Made by a program: the position numbers and the translations under genes. Below are positions 10,132 to 56,533 of a DNA stretch of 64,000 nt, piece after piece; positions within the stretch are counted from its first letter, which is position 1, and every line of letters starts with the position of its first letter. Under the pieces are notes generated by a model that saw only the letters and a list, made by a program, of their open reading frames with translations, searched no databases and was not told the DNA's origin. Location of the stretch: NCBI RefSeq assembly GCF_026213295.1, contig NC_079427.1:30649184-30713183 (forward strand), read 5' to 3'. The DNA is from Gadus chalcogrammus (Eukaryota > Chordata > Actinopteri > Gadiformes > Gadidae).

Positions 10132-11851
10132 GAGGTCCCATCCACACGGTGCCGAAACGGGCGAAAACGACGGAGTCATTGCGAAACTGCATCGAGCTAT
10201 GGAGTTAGATTCATGCCAAAACCCCGCACACACGCAAAACGTGTTTTGCTCACGCATAACGTGTTTTGCTCACGCATAACGATTCACACGCACACAAAAC
10301 GTGTTTTACTCACGCAAAATGATTCACACACACGCTCAGTGTGGTTTGCAAATACAAAACATCATTCACAAACTAAAGCATTTTGCTTCAGAAACAAATA
10401 CAGTATGTTTTACACAAAGTACAAAAAAAAATCCTTCAAGTACACAAAACAATTCTACAAGTACGGAACACGAAAGCTGCGCGTGGATCGGAATGCATTT
10501 GCGCACGGATCGGATTGCATTTGCGTACGGAACAGCAAGGCGGAAAATTAGTGCCAAAAGTCACGTGACAAATAAATGTCCTGTTATTCACACTACACAA
10601 CAGCAGGTGGCGGTGTTGAGTCAGTTTAAGGCCGCCAGGACGATCTTTTTTCTCCCCAAAATCTTTATTTGATGCCAAAACAGAGTGGCGACACTTCCAT
10701 TGGACTCACCTGTTGGCCGCTCATTTTGTTCTATTTAATCTCCCAAACTAGCTTTTCTCCGTGTCGTACGATTCCGTGACAAAGATTTTGGGGAGAAAAA
10801 AGATCGTCCTGGCGGCCTTAAACTGACTCAACACCGCCACCTGCTGTTGTGTAGTGTGAATAACAGGACATTTATTTGTCACGTGACTTTTGGCACTAAT
10901 TTTCCGCCTTGCTGTTCCGTACGCAAATGCAATCCGATCCGTGCGCAAATGCATTCCGATCCACGCGCAGCTTTCAGTGTTCCGTACATGTAGAATTGTT
11001 TTGTGTACTTGAAGGATTTTTTTTTGTACTTTGTGTAAAACATACTGTATTTGTTTCTGAAGCAAAATGCTTTAGTTTGTGAATGATGTTTTGTATTTGC
11101 AAACCACACTGAGCGTGTGTGTGAATCATTTTGCGTGAGTAAAACACGTTTTGTGTGCGTGTGAATCGTTATGTGTGAGCAAAACACGTTTTGCGTGTGT
11201 GCGGGGTTTTGGCATGAATCTAACTCCATATCGAGCTGTAGAAACGCTGTAGTAAATATTCAAGGCGCTGGTTCTCCACAGAAAGAGGTGGAGCGCATCA
11301 AGCTTGCGCACATATAGCCTGCGCGAGGTCACGAGGAGATTCAACCTTTTAAATTGAGCAGAAATACTTTTTAATGTGCAGTTATTAATTCAATTTATCA
11401 AGGGGGGGGCTTTTCACCCTCCGAGGGTGGTTTCAAATCTATCCGGACCTATGCGGCTTCGTGTTAGGATTTGTGTGGACGCCTGAAACGCAGACGATGA
11501 CGTCATTAGCCCCCCACCAGCTCGGGGACGTCAAATTTGCCTTGAATTTATTATTTTATTTGTACTGTTTTTGTAGCTTTAAATAAAGCCCCTTGATAAA
11601 TGTAATTACTAACTGTGCATTAAAAAGTATTTCTGCTCAATTTAAAAGGTTGAATCTCCTCGAGACTGAATGTTTGTATACATACAGGCTGTATGCGCGC
11701 AGACTTGATGCGCTCCACTTTTTTCTGTGGAGAACCAGCGCCTTGAATATTTACTTCAGCGTTTCTACAGCTCTATGCGGTTTTGCAATGACTCCATCTT
11801 TACGGAGATATTACTCAACCGCATAAAACGATAATACGTGTGGACGGGGCC
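10132..11851. mobile_element. hAT-like element with internal inverted arms, split by a fold-back element
   Basis: Left end AGGTCCCATCCACACGG and right end (inverse) AGGCCCCGTCCACACG are related. Inner arms 10170-10198 plus 11230-11412 pair with 11585-11790 (for example GAAATACTTTTTAATG with its inverse, and AATATTCAAGGCGCTGGTTC with its inverse). The left arm is interrupted at 10198 by the 1031-bp fold-back element. Confidence 0.7.
10199..11229. mobile_element. fold-back element with arms of 468 and 449 bp and an 8-bp target duplication
   Basis: Arm 10199-10666 is repeated inverted at 10781-11229 with very few differences; the spacer is only 114 bp. The ends are ATGGAGTTAGATTC and its inverse. 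The flanks 10191-10198 and 11230-11237 are both ATCGAGCT, a perfect 8-bp duplication as made by hAT-type transposases. The left arm holds an extra 20-bp tandem copy containing TGTTTTGCTCACGC, explaining most of the arm length difference. No protein is encoded; apparent ORFs read through both arms. Confidence 0.9.
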
Positions 11852-12184
11852 TGAGACAACCGACATGATCCCTTACAGTTCCTCAATTTGAATTGTTATC
11901 GTCACTGACAAGACATTTGGCCGTTTCCTAACTCTGGACATTCTCTCCAGAGCTACTTCTCCATTTGCTTCAGTGCAATAGAGAACCTTTATGGAAAACT
12001 CACATTGAGACGCAAAAGATGGACAAAAATAGAACTCAAGGATTAAACATTGAAATAAACTGACCCATTAAATCTGACACACTTAGAGTGCTTATTTTGC
12101 CAGGTACCATCAGCTCAGCAGTTTCAGGGTGAATGAAAATGTGATTTTCTCATGGTTTTCATGGTTGGTCGGGGGACCTGTGGG

Positions 12185-46602
<34,418 letters not shown>

Positions 46603-46649
46603 CTAGGTGGAAACAACAAGGGGTTTGGGGAAGAAGACTGTGAGTTGAA

Positions 46650-47620
46650 TCCATAAACTCTCACTTTTAAAATACTCGTCCAAATTGAAACTTCTTGAAG
46701 AGTGACCGTCGAGATGCATGCCTACTGGCTTGGAGGTATCACAGAAAAGTCACCACCAAATTTGTATTGTCATTGTCTTGTTACTCGTCTCTATATCTAT
46801 ACATGCGAACATGCTGCAAACTGAGGGCTCGGAGCACGTCATACATAAATATTAGAGCATTATACACCACACAACATTTGATCTGTTTAGAAGGGCTGAA
46901 TAATTTGGGGAAATAATCGAAATGCGATTATTTCTACCAATATTGCGATTGCGATTTAAAATGCGATTTTTTCTTTCCAAAAGTTGACATATTATTGCAT
47001 ATAATTAGCTGTGTAATTAGCTATAGAGTGCAATTAGCTGTTACAAGCCGTTTTGAAAATCTGCTTCTTCCACCTTTAAAGTTCCTTATGTTCTGTATTA
47101 TTCACTCAACAAGCAATAAATCATTCCATAGTATGACCAACACAACATTGGAAGCATAAAACATATAAACTTCTCTTTCCTTTAGGCCAGGCCTATGTGT
47201 TGAGATGAATTTAGGCATGAATTCATGTTAGAACATCTTTATTTAACTATTGAATTATTAAATGAAAAAATAAATATGAATACTAGAAAATGTATTTCCT
47301 GCAGAAAATGCGGTGAGGGCTGTAGTGCAAAATGCGGGTCGAAAATATATTTTAGTAAAGCCACATAGTTTAGGACGTTAAGAAATGTTAAATGGCTTAA
47401 ATCAAGTGAAGGGATTTGAAAAGAGTCTAAATGGAGTAAACAATGTAAACATGCACACAATTTAAAACAGTTAAAATGTTTGGAAACAAATAAAGTGAAG
47501 AGTTAAACAAATAGCTAATGTGATCAAGTTTAAATACATTTGAGATCAAATATAGAATAGCTGAGCTGTTCTGTTGGCAATTTCCAGCTCAACTATAGAC
47601 TAAAAACCGACAAATCAACC
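46650..47620. other. AT-rich sequence with a hAT-like end
   Basis: 46905-46990 (GAAATAATCGAAATGCGATT, GCGATTGCGATTTAAAATGC) resembles an end of a common fish hAT element. No gene was found; the prss16 exons upstream of 46602 were not detected here. Confidence 0.4.
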
Positions 47621-47627
47621 AAATACC

Positions 47628-47772
47628 TGTAATGTATTGTGTGTGTTTCCGTAGTTCAGGTTGTATGACGTCAGGACGTAATTGCATGTACTTGTATAAT
47701 GGCGGACAACAAGTAAAGACGTGTTTTTGATTCTAAGCAGCGCATGTGTCCGAGTCACATCAATATACAACA
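47628..47772 (+). repeat. 5' LTR (145 bp)
   Basis: TGTAATGTATTGTGTGTG to CAATATACAACA. It differs from the 3' LTR only at the twelfth base (G versus A). Very short for a Gypsy LTR. Position 47773 starts the primer site. Confidence 0.96.
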
Positions 47773-47788
47773 TGGTGTCAGAAGAAAT
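47773..47788 (+). promoter_or_regulatory. primer binding site, tRNA-Leu type
   Basis: TGGTGTCAGAAG directly follows the 5' LTR. TGG plus TGTCAG matches the 3' end of leucine tRNAs. Confidence 0.75.
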
Positions 47789-47816
47789 CACGGAATGATA
47801 AAAGAGAAAAGAAAAA

Positions 47817-48300
47817 ATGGCACAGTTACAGCCACCGTCAAGTTTGAGCCTACAAGGTAATCTTGCGGAAAACTGGAAATTATGGATCCAGAAGTTGGAG
47901 CTGTTTTGTACTGCTAGCGGAATAGCTGAAAAGTCTGAGGCGGTGCAGTGTGCTACTTTTCTGCACGTGGCGGGTGAAGAGGCGATAAAGGTTTACAACA
48001 CGTTTGTCTTCAGTGAAGCTGAGAAAGACAAAATTCAAGTGTTGAAAGAAAAGTTCAAAGATTACTGTGAGCCTAGAAAGAACCTTCCATACACCCGACA
48101 TATGTTCTTCACAAAGGCTCAAGGACCGACAGAGACCATAGACGCCTACGTGACGGAGTTGAAGAGCAAAGCCAAAGATTGTGAGTTTGGACTTTTACAT
48201 GACTCTTTGATACGTTTTGAAGACTATTAAGAGAGGCGGATCTTACGTTAGAAAAAGCCATTGATGTCTGCCGAGCCAATGAGATCACGTCAAGTCAAGT
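47817..48300 (+). pseudogene. Gypsy gag, N-terminal part
   Basis: ATG at 47817, 28 bp after the primer site. It encodes LAENWKLWIQKLELFCTASG, FLHVAGEEAIKVYNTF and QGPTETIDAYVTELKSKAKD, the capsid-like fold of gag in this Gypsy group. It stops at TAA 48228-48230. The sequence after it, in another frame (EADLTLEKAIDVCRANE), continues gag, so a short deletion of a few dozen bases with a frame change lies at about 48215. The zinc knuckle is in the next frame segment. Confidence 0.85.
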
Positions 48301-48304
48301 TAAA

Positions 48305-49366
48305 ATGCTCAATGAAGAAGTTGAAGTGCATAAAATAAGACCTGTGAATACAGCTAAGACAGAAAGAGCTGAAAAGGGCAGAACAAAGCCAGCGTCACAG
48401 GATGAGCAAAAGGGATTTGATTGCAATAGATGTGGATATAAACATGAATACAAGAAATGTCCAGCTTTTGGTCAGACATGTAAGTCATGCCAGAAAAAGA
48501 ATCACTTTGCAAAGATGTGCAAGGCACAAGGCCACACAAGAAAAATGCATGCTGTGGAACAGAGTGACAGTGACCATAACATGTTCATTGGCACAATCAA
48601 TGTGGAACAAGAAGTATGCATCAAAAAGATTGACAATGCAGAGATGGAGGATGGCGATGAGTGGACTGAAGAACAAAAGATAAACAGGAGAAAGGTGAAA
48701 TTTAAGCTTGATACTGGTGCAGGTTGCAATGTGATGTCAGCAGACACGTTCAACTCACTCGACATCGGAGGAAAGCTGAAAAAATCCACCTGCAGGCTTG
48801 TTGCATATTTCGGCCACCAGTCGGCGCCATTGGGCAAGAGAGAACTCACTTGTGTGCACAAAGGACAGAAACACAAGATTGAGTTTGAGATCACGCAGCA
48901 AAATGTTCCAGCAATATTGGGGAAGAAAACATGCACTAAGTTAGGCTTGGTGAAGAGAGTGTATGATATAAAAAAGGACAATGACATTCCGAATGACTTT
49001 GATGACTTGTGTTCTGGTTTAGGATGTTTACCAGGGATACACCATATTCAGATTGATCCAACGATTTCACCAGTTGTGCATGCTCCAAGAAAGGTTCCAG
49101 TGGCTCTCAGGGACAAAGTAGTGGAAGAACTACACAGGATGGAACAGAATGGAGTGATAACAAGACAAATAGAACCGACAGACTGGGTGAGTAGCATGGT
49201 GACGGTGGGCACACCGAAAAAGATGAGGATATGCATGGATCCACAGGATCTTAATCAGGCAATAAAACGAGAGCACTATCCACTGCTAACCGTTGAAGAG
49301 GTTGTCTCCCGTATACCAAAAGCAAGTACTAGCAAGAAAAAGCAAGAAAGTACTTTTCTGTGCTAG
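48305..49366 (+). pseudogene. Gypsy gag C-terminus, protease and RT start
   Basis: Zinc knuckle-like cysteines: CNRCGYKHEYKKCPAFG and CKSCQKKNHFAKMC. Protease: VKFKLDTGAGCNVMS with the DTGA active site and VPAILGKKTCTKLGL. RT N-terminus: PVVHAPRKVPVALRDKVVEE, NGVITRQIEPTDWVSSMVTV and RICMDPQDLNQAIKREHYPL. It ends at TAG 49364-49366 just after a local duplication of AGCAAGAAA (about 49330-49350) that shifts the frame. RT continues at 49360 in another frame. Confidence 0.88.
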
Positions 49367-50523
49367 ACGCAAATCAAGGGTTTTGGCAAATTAAACTGGA
49401 CGAAGAAAGTTCCAAGTTGTGCACATTCAACACTCCTATAGGGAGATATCGGTTCCTCCGTCTACCCTTTGGAATCTCTTCTGCATCTGAGGTGTTCCAG
49501 AGATCCGTGGCACAAATGATTGAAGGCCTGGAAGGAGTAGTCAACATTATCGATGATTTGCTTGTATGGGGTGACACAATCGAGGAACATGATCAGAGAT
49601 TGATAAAGGTCTTGGAGAGAGCAAGGGAGTACAACTTGAAATTGAACAGAAACAAATGTAAAATCAGAACTACAGAGATCAAGTACATAGGTCATGTACT
49701 CAGCACTGATGGGCTGAAAGCAGATGATGAAAAAGTGAGAGCTGTGGTACAGCTACCACCACCACAAGACAAACAGGAGCTGATGAGATTCATGGGCATG
49801 ATACAATATCTTGCAAAGTTCATTCCCAACCTGTCTGAGGTCAGCGCTCCACTGAGAAAGCTGCTAGAGAATGACACGGAATGGCATTGGGAAGAGGAGC
49901 AAAAGCAAAGCTATGAACAATTGAAGAAGTTGGTTACCAATGCACCAACACTCAAGTTCTATGATGTGAAAGCGCCTGTGACATTGTCTGTGGATGCCAG
50001 TTCAGAAGGCATAGGAGCTGTAATACTGCAAGATGGAAGGCCTGTAGCGTATGGATCACGAGTGCTTACTGACTGTCAGCGCAGATATGCGCAAATTGAA
50101 AAGGAATTACTTGCCATAGTTTATGGGTGTGAGAAATTCCACCAGTATTTATATGGCAGAGACATTAAAGTTGAGAGTGATCACAAACCGCTTGAGAGCA
50201 TCCTCAAAAAGCCACTCCACCAAGCTCCCATGAGATTGCAAAGGATGCTTCTCAGACTACAGAGGTACACGCTCAAAGTTACCTATAAGCCAGGGAAAGA
50301 GCTGTACATCGCTGACACTCTGAGCCGTGCTTTCCTAAAAGAGCAAAAAGAAGATTTGCTCGGAGAGGAGTTGGAAGTCAACTGGGTTACACCACAACTA
50401 CCCATCTCAGAAAAGAAATTAATCATGTTCAGAAAGGCAACAACGGATGATCCGGAAATGCAAATGCTACGAGACATCCCAATGACAGGATGGCCAAAAG
50501 AAAGAGATGATGTTCCAAAATAA
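49360..50523 (+). pseudogene. Gypsy RT palm, connection and RNase H
   Basis: RT: LDANQGFWQIKLDEES, FNTPIGRYRFLRLPFG, then VVNIIDDLLVWG with the catalytic DD pair, and LKLNRNKCKI. RNase H: TLSVDASSEGIGAVILQDG (first Asp), RYAQIEKELLAIVYGCEKF (Glu) and VESDHKPLESILKK (Asp). A GELYIADTLSRA-type linker follows. The frame ends at TAA 50521-50523, but the same frame continues without a shift into the integrase, so this is a single nonsense change. Confidence 0.9.
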
Positions 50524-51273
50524 ATTAAAACATACTGGACATTCAAAGAGGAAATCAGCTATGCATCAGGACTGTTGTTCAAAGCTGCAAAACTCATTGT
50601 GCCAAACCAGATGAGACAGGAAATGCTGAACAAAATCCATGAGTCACATCTTGGCATAGTGAAATGTAAAGAGAGAGCTAGGGATATTCTCTACTGGCCA
50701 GGCATGTCAACTGAGATAGAGGGCGTTGTGTCTCAATGTGCTGTATGCAATGAAAACAAAAACAGCAATCCCAAAGAACCTCTACTTCCCCACACACTGC
50801 CAGGAAGACCATGGGAGAAGATTGGCACAGATCTCTTTCACTACAATGGTGCAGAGTATTTGCTCTGCGTAGATTACTATTCAAAATATCCAGAGATCAC
50901 CAAGTTGTGTGACACAACCAGCCGAGGTGTCATCACTGCCATGAAGTCGACATTCGCTAGGCACGGAATCCCAGTTTCCGTAGTCTCTGACAATGGTCCA
51001 CAATATGCCAGTGGTGAATTCAGAGGGTTTTCTGAGAGTTGGGAATTTGAACATGTTACTTCCAGTCCAGGACATGCTCAGTCTAATGGTCAGGCAGAAA
51101 GAACTGTACAAACAGTAAAAAACATGCTCAAAAAGGCACAGAGCGGCAATGGCGATCCATACATTGCTTTGCTCGAATACCGCAACACACCGCTGGAGGG
51201 TATAGGATTATCTCCTGCACAGCTGTTAATGGGACGTCGTCTAAAGTCCAAACTTCCAGCATCAACAACTATA
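50524..51273 (+). pseudogene. Gypsy integrase, N-terminal and core part
   Basis: HHCC zinc finger: HESHLGIVKCKERARD, YWPGMSTEIEGVVSQC and AVCNENK. Core: KIGTDLFHYNGAEYLLCVDY (first Asp), VVSDNGPQYASGEF (second Asp) and SNGQAERTVQTVKNMLKKA with the Glu. Cut at about 51273 by the ISL2EU element. The rest resumes at about 58099. Confidence 0.9.
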
Positions 51274-51354
51274 TAGCTTGTTTTCAATCACGTGACTTTT
51301 ATGACGCGGGAATTTCAAGTGGAGGGCAGGAAGTGGAAATTCTAGGCCAGACTG

Positions 51355-53958
51355 ATGGAGATGGAGGACACTGAGTACTTGAAGCACCTCGACGAACCTG
51401 CCCGCAGCAGGTATCGCGAAAAAATCGCTGCACACATTGGATATGACCCATACGAACTGAAGAAGAGTGATTTTTCTCGGGATTTAGCCGATTTGCCCCC
51501 CGTCGAAGCGATGGACATTACCAACTTCCTCGTCCTTCAGACCTCCTATTATACGGCAAACCAAATGAAGGCATACAAGAGTCTGGAGGCTTTTAATTAC
51601 TTTGTATGTGGATGGGTCAATGACCTCGGCACCAAAGAGGCATTTAATAAATGTCGACTTGTTTTTGCCCGGGTGAGTAAATGTGTTTTCTTTATATATA
51701 TAACGTTAGGCTACTGTTTGGCGAATCCACCGTGTTGCTATAGCAACATCGACTCATGTCAGGCAGCTACTAGGCTTGCTAACAGCTGAGTAAAAATAAT
51801 GTATGAAGATGAACAGAAAGAAGCCCACAGTTAAATAATGTTGCAACCTGTGATTTTATAAAACGCTTCATTAAGAGCGTTAGAGAGTTTGCATGCCTGA
51901 TGTATGCCTCAATGTTGTTAAGTGTATTTTGCTAGCTAGTTAACTGTAGTTAAAATGTTGTAGGTCAACCACTCCCAGAGGTCCGGAGAAACACCCTTGA
52001 AAACTTGGGTTGTAGCTAGAGAAGATGGAGAGGTTGTTACAGCACACTGTAACTGTATGGCTGGGTAAGTAATTTAATAAATATCACAACCCAAGGCATG
52101 TTTAACACAACACTTTAGCTCAAACAAAATAATGCTTGGTATAATATTCATGTTGTATAAATGTTTAGCTAATCCAATCAACCTGTATGTCTCTGTCTAT
52201 ACAGATTGTCAGAATCCTGCTCACATGTTGGAGCGGTTCTGTTCGCTATAGATGCAGGTGTGAAGATGAGAGAGACTGCATCCTGCACCACTGAAAAGTG
52301 CAAATGGCTCATGCCATCGCATGTCAAAAAGGTATTCAGATGCATGTTTTTCTGAGCTGAATCAGGGGTGGAAAATATGACAGTTGAGGACCTATACATT
52401 CACTTATCACGCAAACAACACATTTTGGATTGTTTTGGGATGCAGTTTAGTTTTGATTTTGGCAGTTTTATACTACATGTATGTAGGTGCACCTACATGT
52501 ATGTTGTTCACACACACATGTTCTCTGTCTCTCACACAGATTCCTGCTGCTCGAGTTGCAATGATTGACTTTTCATCTGCAAAATCCAAAAAGAAAAAAC
52601 TTGATAATGCCATTGCTGGGAGGACAGGTGAGCAACTCACACTACCTCGTCCCACAGTCCAGTGTCCAAGAGTGAAGCAAGGATCAGAGGCACATGTTCA
52701 GTTTTTTGAGTCTTTAAGCAGAAATGCCCCAAGGAGTGCTGCACTGATGTCCATTGCACCATATTACAAAGAATTTGTACCGAAGTCTGTGAGCAAGCTA
52801 CCCAAAAGACTTATTCAGTATAGGAAACCAGAGATGGTACAGCTATCCCCAACAGAGTTGCAAAAAGCATGCCAGGACTTCAGACAGGAAGAGCTGACAC
52901 AGTTACAGGTCCAGGCAGTAGAGGAGGAGACCAGAAACCAGAGCTCATCAACTCTATGGTTTAGCCAAAGAGCAGGAAGGATAACAGCCTCGAAATTGAA
53001 GCAGGTTCTACAAACTAGTCTTCTACAGCCGTCAAGGTCATTGATCAAGTCGATATGCTACCCAGAGGCACACAAGTTTTCTACAGCAGCAACAAGGTAT
53101 TTATTAGGCAAAGATAAGGGTTAGGTTAGGACAGCACAGGTGTGAACATCTAAAATGTACTAATTATTATTGTACAATAATAAGTTATTTTCCTATTCCT
53201 ATTTTTATACATTACAGGTATGGATGCAAATATGAGGCAACTGCCAGAAAGCAGTATGAAGGACTGCAAAGTCTGCACCACCAGAGCTTCTCCTGTAAGG
53301 ATATCGGGCTGTCGCTGAATCCTAAATGGCCATACATGGGAGCATCACTGGATGGATGTGTCACGTGCACCTGTTATGGAACTGGCATCTGTGAGATAAA
53401 GGTAAATTGTGGTTTTATATTGCGTCTACAAATATGATCCTTACGGTGGCGCTGAGCATTCACCAAATAAAAAAAAAATTCACAGCTAATGTAGCCGTTA
53501 GCACACTCAGGATCTCTCACTGTCAAAACCTTTATATCCACCGTTTCACGGTAGCGTTTTGAACACATGCTTCGCATTGTGCCGGCGAAATGCACATTTC
53601 TTGGACCCCTGCATAACTGCTTGCAGTTCTAGTTTTTATTGTGAACTTTTAGTGCCCGCACAGCAAAGAAGAGGAGGCCAATCTACGCCTGTGTGCTGGG
53701 GACCAGGGCTTCTGTCTCATCAACGATGGGGGAACTGTGAAGCTGGACAGGAGCCATGCTTACTTCTATCAAGTACAGGCTCAGCTCCACATCGTTGACG
53801 TTGATTACTGCGACTTCGTTGTCTGGAGTAAAAAGGACCTCTTTGTAGAGAGAATTGTGCGTGATGTTGACCTGTGGGACAACATCATTCCCAGAGTTGA
53901 GACTTTCTTCCGTCTATTTGTTCTTCCTGAAGTGTTGGGACAGCAACTTACAAAGTGA
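51355..53958 (+). CDS. SWIM zinc finger + YqaJ-type nuclease protein of ISL2EU (6 exons, intact)
   Basis: Exons 51355-51672, 51964-52064, 52205-52331, 52540-53096, 53218-53401 and 53653-53958 all have GT/AG borders and agreeing phases, giving 530 aa and a stop. Exon 1 starts at the first ATG after the inverted end ([15 protein letters not shown]). Exons 2-3 form a SWIM finger: CNCMAGLSESCSH (CxC...CxH) with [11 protein letters not shown]. Exons 4-6 form the YqaJ (lambda-exonuclease-like) fold: [16 protein letters not shown], then [10 protein letters not shown] with the catalytic Asp, and GICEIKCPHSKEE with the ExK pair; the EIK/CPHS join is made exactly by splicing. YqaJ proteins are phage recombination nucleases; in ISL2EU their role is unknown, perhaps processing or repair of transposition intermediates. 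No stops or frameshifts, which is striking in a region of broken elements. Confidence 0.85.
53440..53516 (+). repeat. 76-bp segment in the last YqaJ intron, shared with 22080-22155
   Basis: GGTGGCGCTGAGCATTCACC to GTTAGCACACTCAGGATCTC matches almost base for base. It is not needed for splicing as far as can be seen. Confidence 0.9.
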
Positions 53959-56533
53959 AAGGTGCTAGTCAAAAAGATTTTGTGTTTAGTTTTTCCACAA
54001 GAACATTTTTGTTGAATGTATCATGTGACTAAATGCCTCCTCTCCCTGTCTTATGTTCCATTTTTGTGTTTCAGTTGCAAGTTGATCAGGTGGAGGGGAA
54101 GGTGTGATTACCAGAGGACACCTGTGGTCTGTCCTGGAAGTTTTGGATCTTTACTCGTTGCACGTTTGTTTGCATAGTGGCAGCTCTTGTCACATTTTGT
54201 GTTTATGTATTAATTCTATCAGTGATCATAATCGCATGTATTCCAGCACTTGCTGATGATTTATTTCAAGTTTGAAGCTACTTTTATTCAATCTTTATGG
54301 ACTTGTACTTCTGTGTGTTATACCCATTAATTGTAAACGTAGAGTCATAAGTGTATGTGCCTTTGAAATGTTGACTATGGCACAGCAAATGCCAAAGTGT
54401 TAAAATCCTTTTTAACACTCATGACCAGAGTAGATTTTATACACTTTGGTGTTGAATAGGCGCAAGTACATTTTTTGGGGTGTACCAGAAACACTCTTGG
54501 GTGTTGTCTCTAAGTATAATGCTGGTGTAGAGTAATTTAAGTGTTTATTTTAGGATGATGGACTCCCTGAGTGTCCAACGGTTGATTCAACCAATGACTT
54601 CTCATTGGTTGAATCTAGAGACATGTGACCGTTTGTTCTCTTCCACACTACGCGGCAAACTGTTTCGGCAGAGACGGTTGACTATAGAGGATCGAATCAA
54701 TATCGCCAAGGAATGTGGTATGAAAGTCTTAAATTTAACTTGTTCAAACCTGCAGAAACCCTGAATGCAGAATATTCAGCATTTCTTCGTCTTTTTGATC
54801 TGATAACCAACTTATAAATGCTAACGATTTTAGCTAATGTCAAACTTAATGGCCAATGCTAATAAGGCACATGTCTTCAATTTAGCTAACGCCTCTTTAC
54901 CATTTTTTAGCTAATGCTAACAAGGCACGTGGCTTCAATTTAGTGGGAGCGTGTCTATGTTCCCCGGGTCCTATGTTCCCCGGGTCCTATGTTCCCCTCT
55001 TTGTATGAGACTGGGGAACATAGGACCCTTTTTTTTAAAAAAGGGTCCTATGATAATAACCTGTTTGTATTTGGCCACCTTTTTAGATGCTGACTATTTA
55101 TTGACAAGAACTTTTTGAACCTTTGCTCTGGCATGCCGACACACAAGCTCTGGCGGCATGCTCTGGCATGCCGCCAGAGCTTGTGTGTTGCTGATGGATG
55201 TCACAATCTCTGTGATTGTCAATCTACTTATCGAGTCTTGAAAACAAAATGGCGTCGACGGGTGATCTACTGATGGTATTGTGTGTATAAAATGTACTTT
55301 TTAATAAACAATCTGTGCACTTACAAAGTTCTCAATGCCTCGTTTTATATGTTTATACCCTTATTGTACGTTTTTTGTGCTCCAAAACTAACGTTTCAAC
55401 TCGTTATCATACAAAACATACACCGGAATTCCACTTTAATTGGTTGACAGGGACACATTTATTTTCAAGTTGTTGGTTCCATCATATAAATGTAAAACTA
55501 AATATGGTTCTTGATGTAAAATAATTTAAGTTTAATTATAATGTTAACTATATTATAAATGTATGCACTGTAACAACAGCAGCATCAATAAAAATATAAT
55601 GTTTTCAAGAATCTAATGTGTAGACTATTCATTCATGAAGTGTTGATAATTCACCTCAAAGGTGTTGGTTGTACACCAGTCAGAGTACATTCTCACTCTA
55701 GAAGTATTAAATAATCAGCTCTGCGAAGTGCTACAAAACACTGACTTGGAGTACATCTTTTTTCTCTCTGGGGTTCTAGGTTTACACTGCAGGTGTAAGG
55801 AAGCACTGAATGAGTGCCCAAAAGTACCACTAATAGAGTACATTTGCACTCTCAAAGTGTTCAAATGTAACTCTAAATTTGGAGTACATATTTTGCTCTT
55901 CTAACAGTGTTCAGTCAACACTGAACTCTTGGACCTATATATACCCCGAAATGGGTGTTAAATGTACACCCATAGAGTACAATACAAACTGTTTTTTGCT
56001 GTATGCATTTCCGTATACTCATGGCTTGTTTCCCCGTCACTTCCAAAAAAACACACCATTACTGTATCTATGGGGGAGAAAAGTATATTTACAAAGATAT
56101 ATTGCATTAAATATTTATGGATTCTTGTTAGAGAAATATTCTGATTCGATAGTTCAGGAAAACTGATAACGTTTCAAATAATGAACCAGAGTCAGGAGTC
56201 CGATTTCAAAGCATGGTCTATTTTTACTTGCCAGCAGGGCAAAAACTTGTGAAGATGAACAAAATATTGGGTTTTAAGTTTACGGACACAAAAAAAGCAA
56301 ACAGCATGGATGTTTAAGCAATGCATTTTATACAACCAATGAGGAAATATATTTCCTTGACAATTCTTTACACAATAGAATGAACAAGTATATATAAAAA
56401 TGTATATTACATTTAGATATGGCATATTTACATTTCAGAATACAATAGAAGATATTTACTCCAGTGGGACAACAGAGTCACAAAGATTTGTTAATGCACA
56501 GCAAATTACACCAATCTTATCAATCAACGCTAG
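53959..56533. other. ISL2EU region between the two genes
   Basis: AT-rich 3' regions. A GTCCTATGTTCCCC cluster with its inverse (54958-55050) forms a hairpin. An AGCTAATGCTAA...CTTCAATTTAG segment occurs twice (54850-54940). CTCTGGCGGCATGCTCTGGC and CATGCCGCCAGAGC make another palindrome (about 55125-55185). GTGTTAAA/TTTAACACT words occur at 54395-54560. A frame at 54555-54764 (RRLTIEDRINIAKECGMK) has no recognised match. Confidence 0.5.

Noticed and set aside
10213..11229. Several 80-123 codon ORFs in the fold-back element
   Set aside because: The same peptides appear from both arms in opposite directions; there is no family match or coding bias.
52384..53124. 246-codon plus-strand ORF as one unspliced protein
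   Set aside because: Its first 50 codons are intron sequence; the real exon starts at 52540 after an acceptor, and phases with both neighbours support the spliced model.
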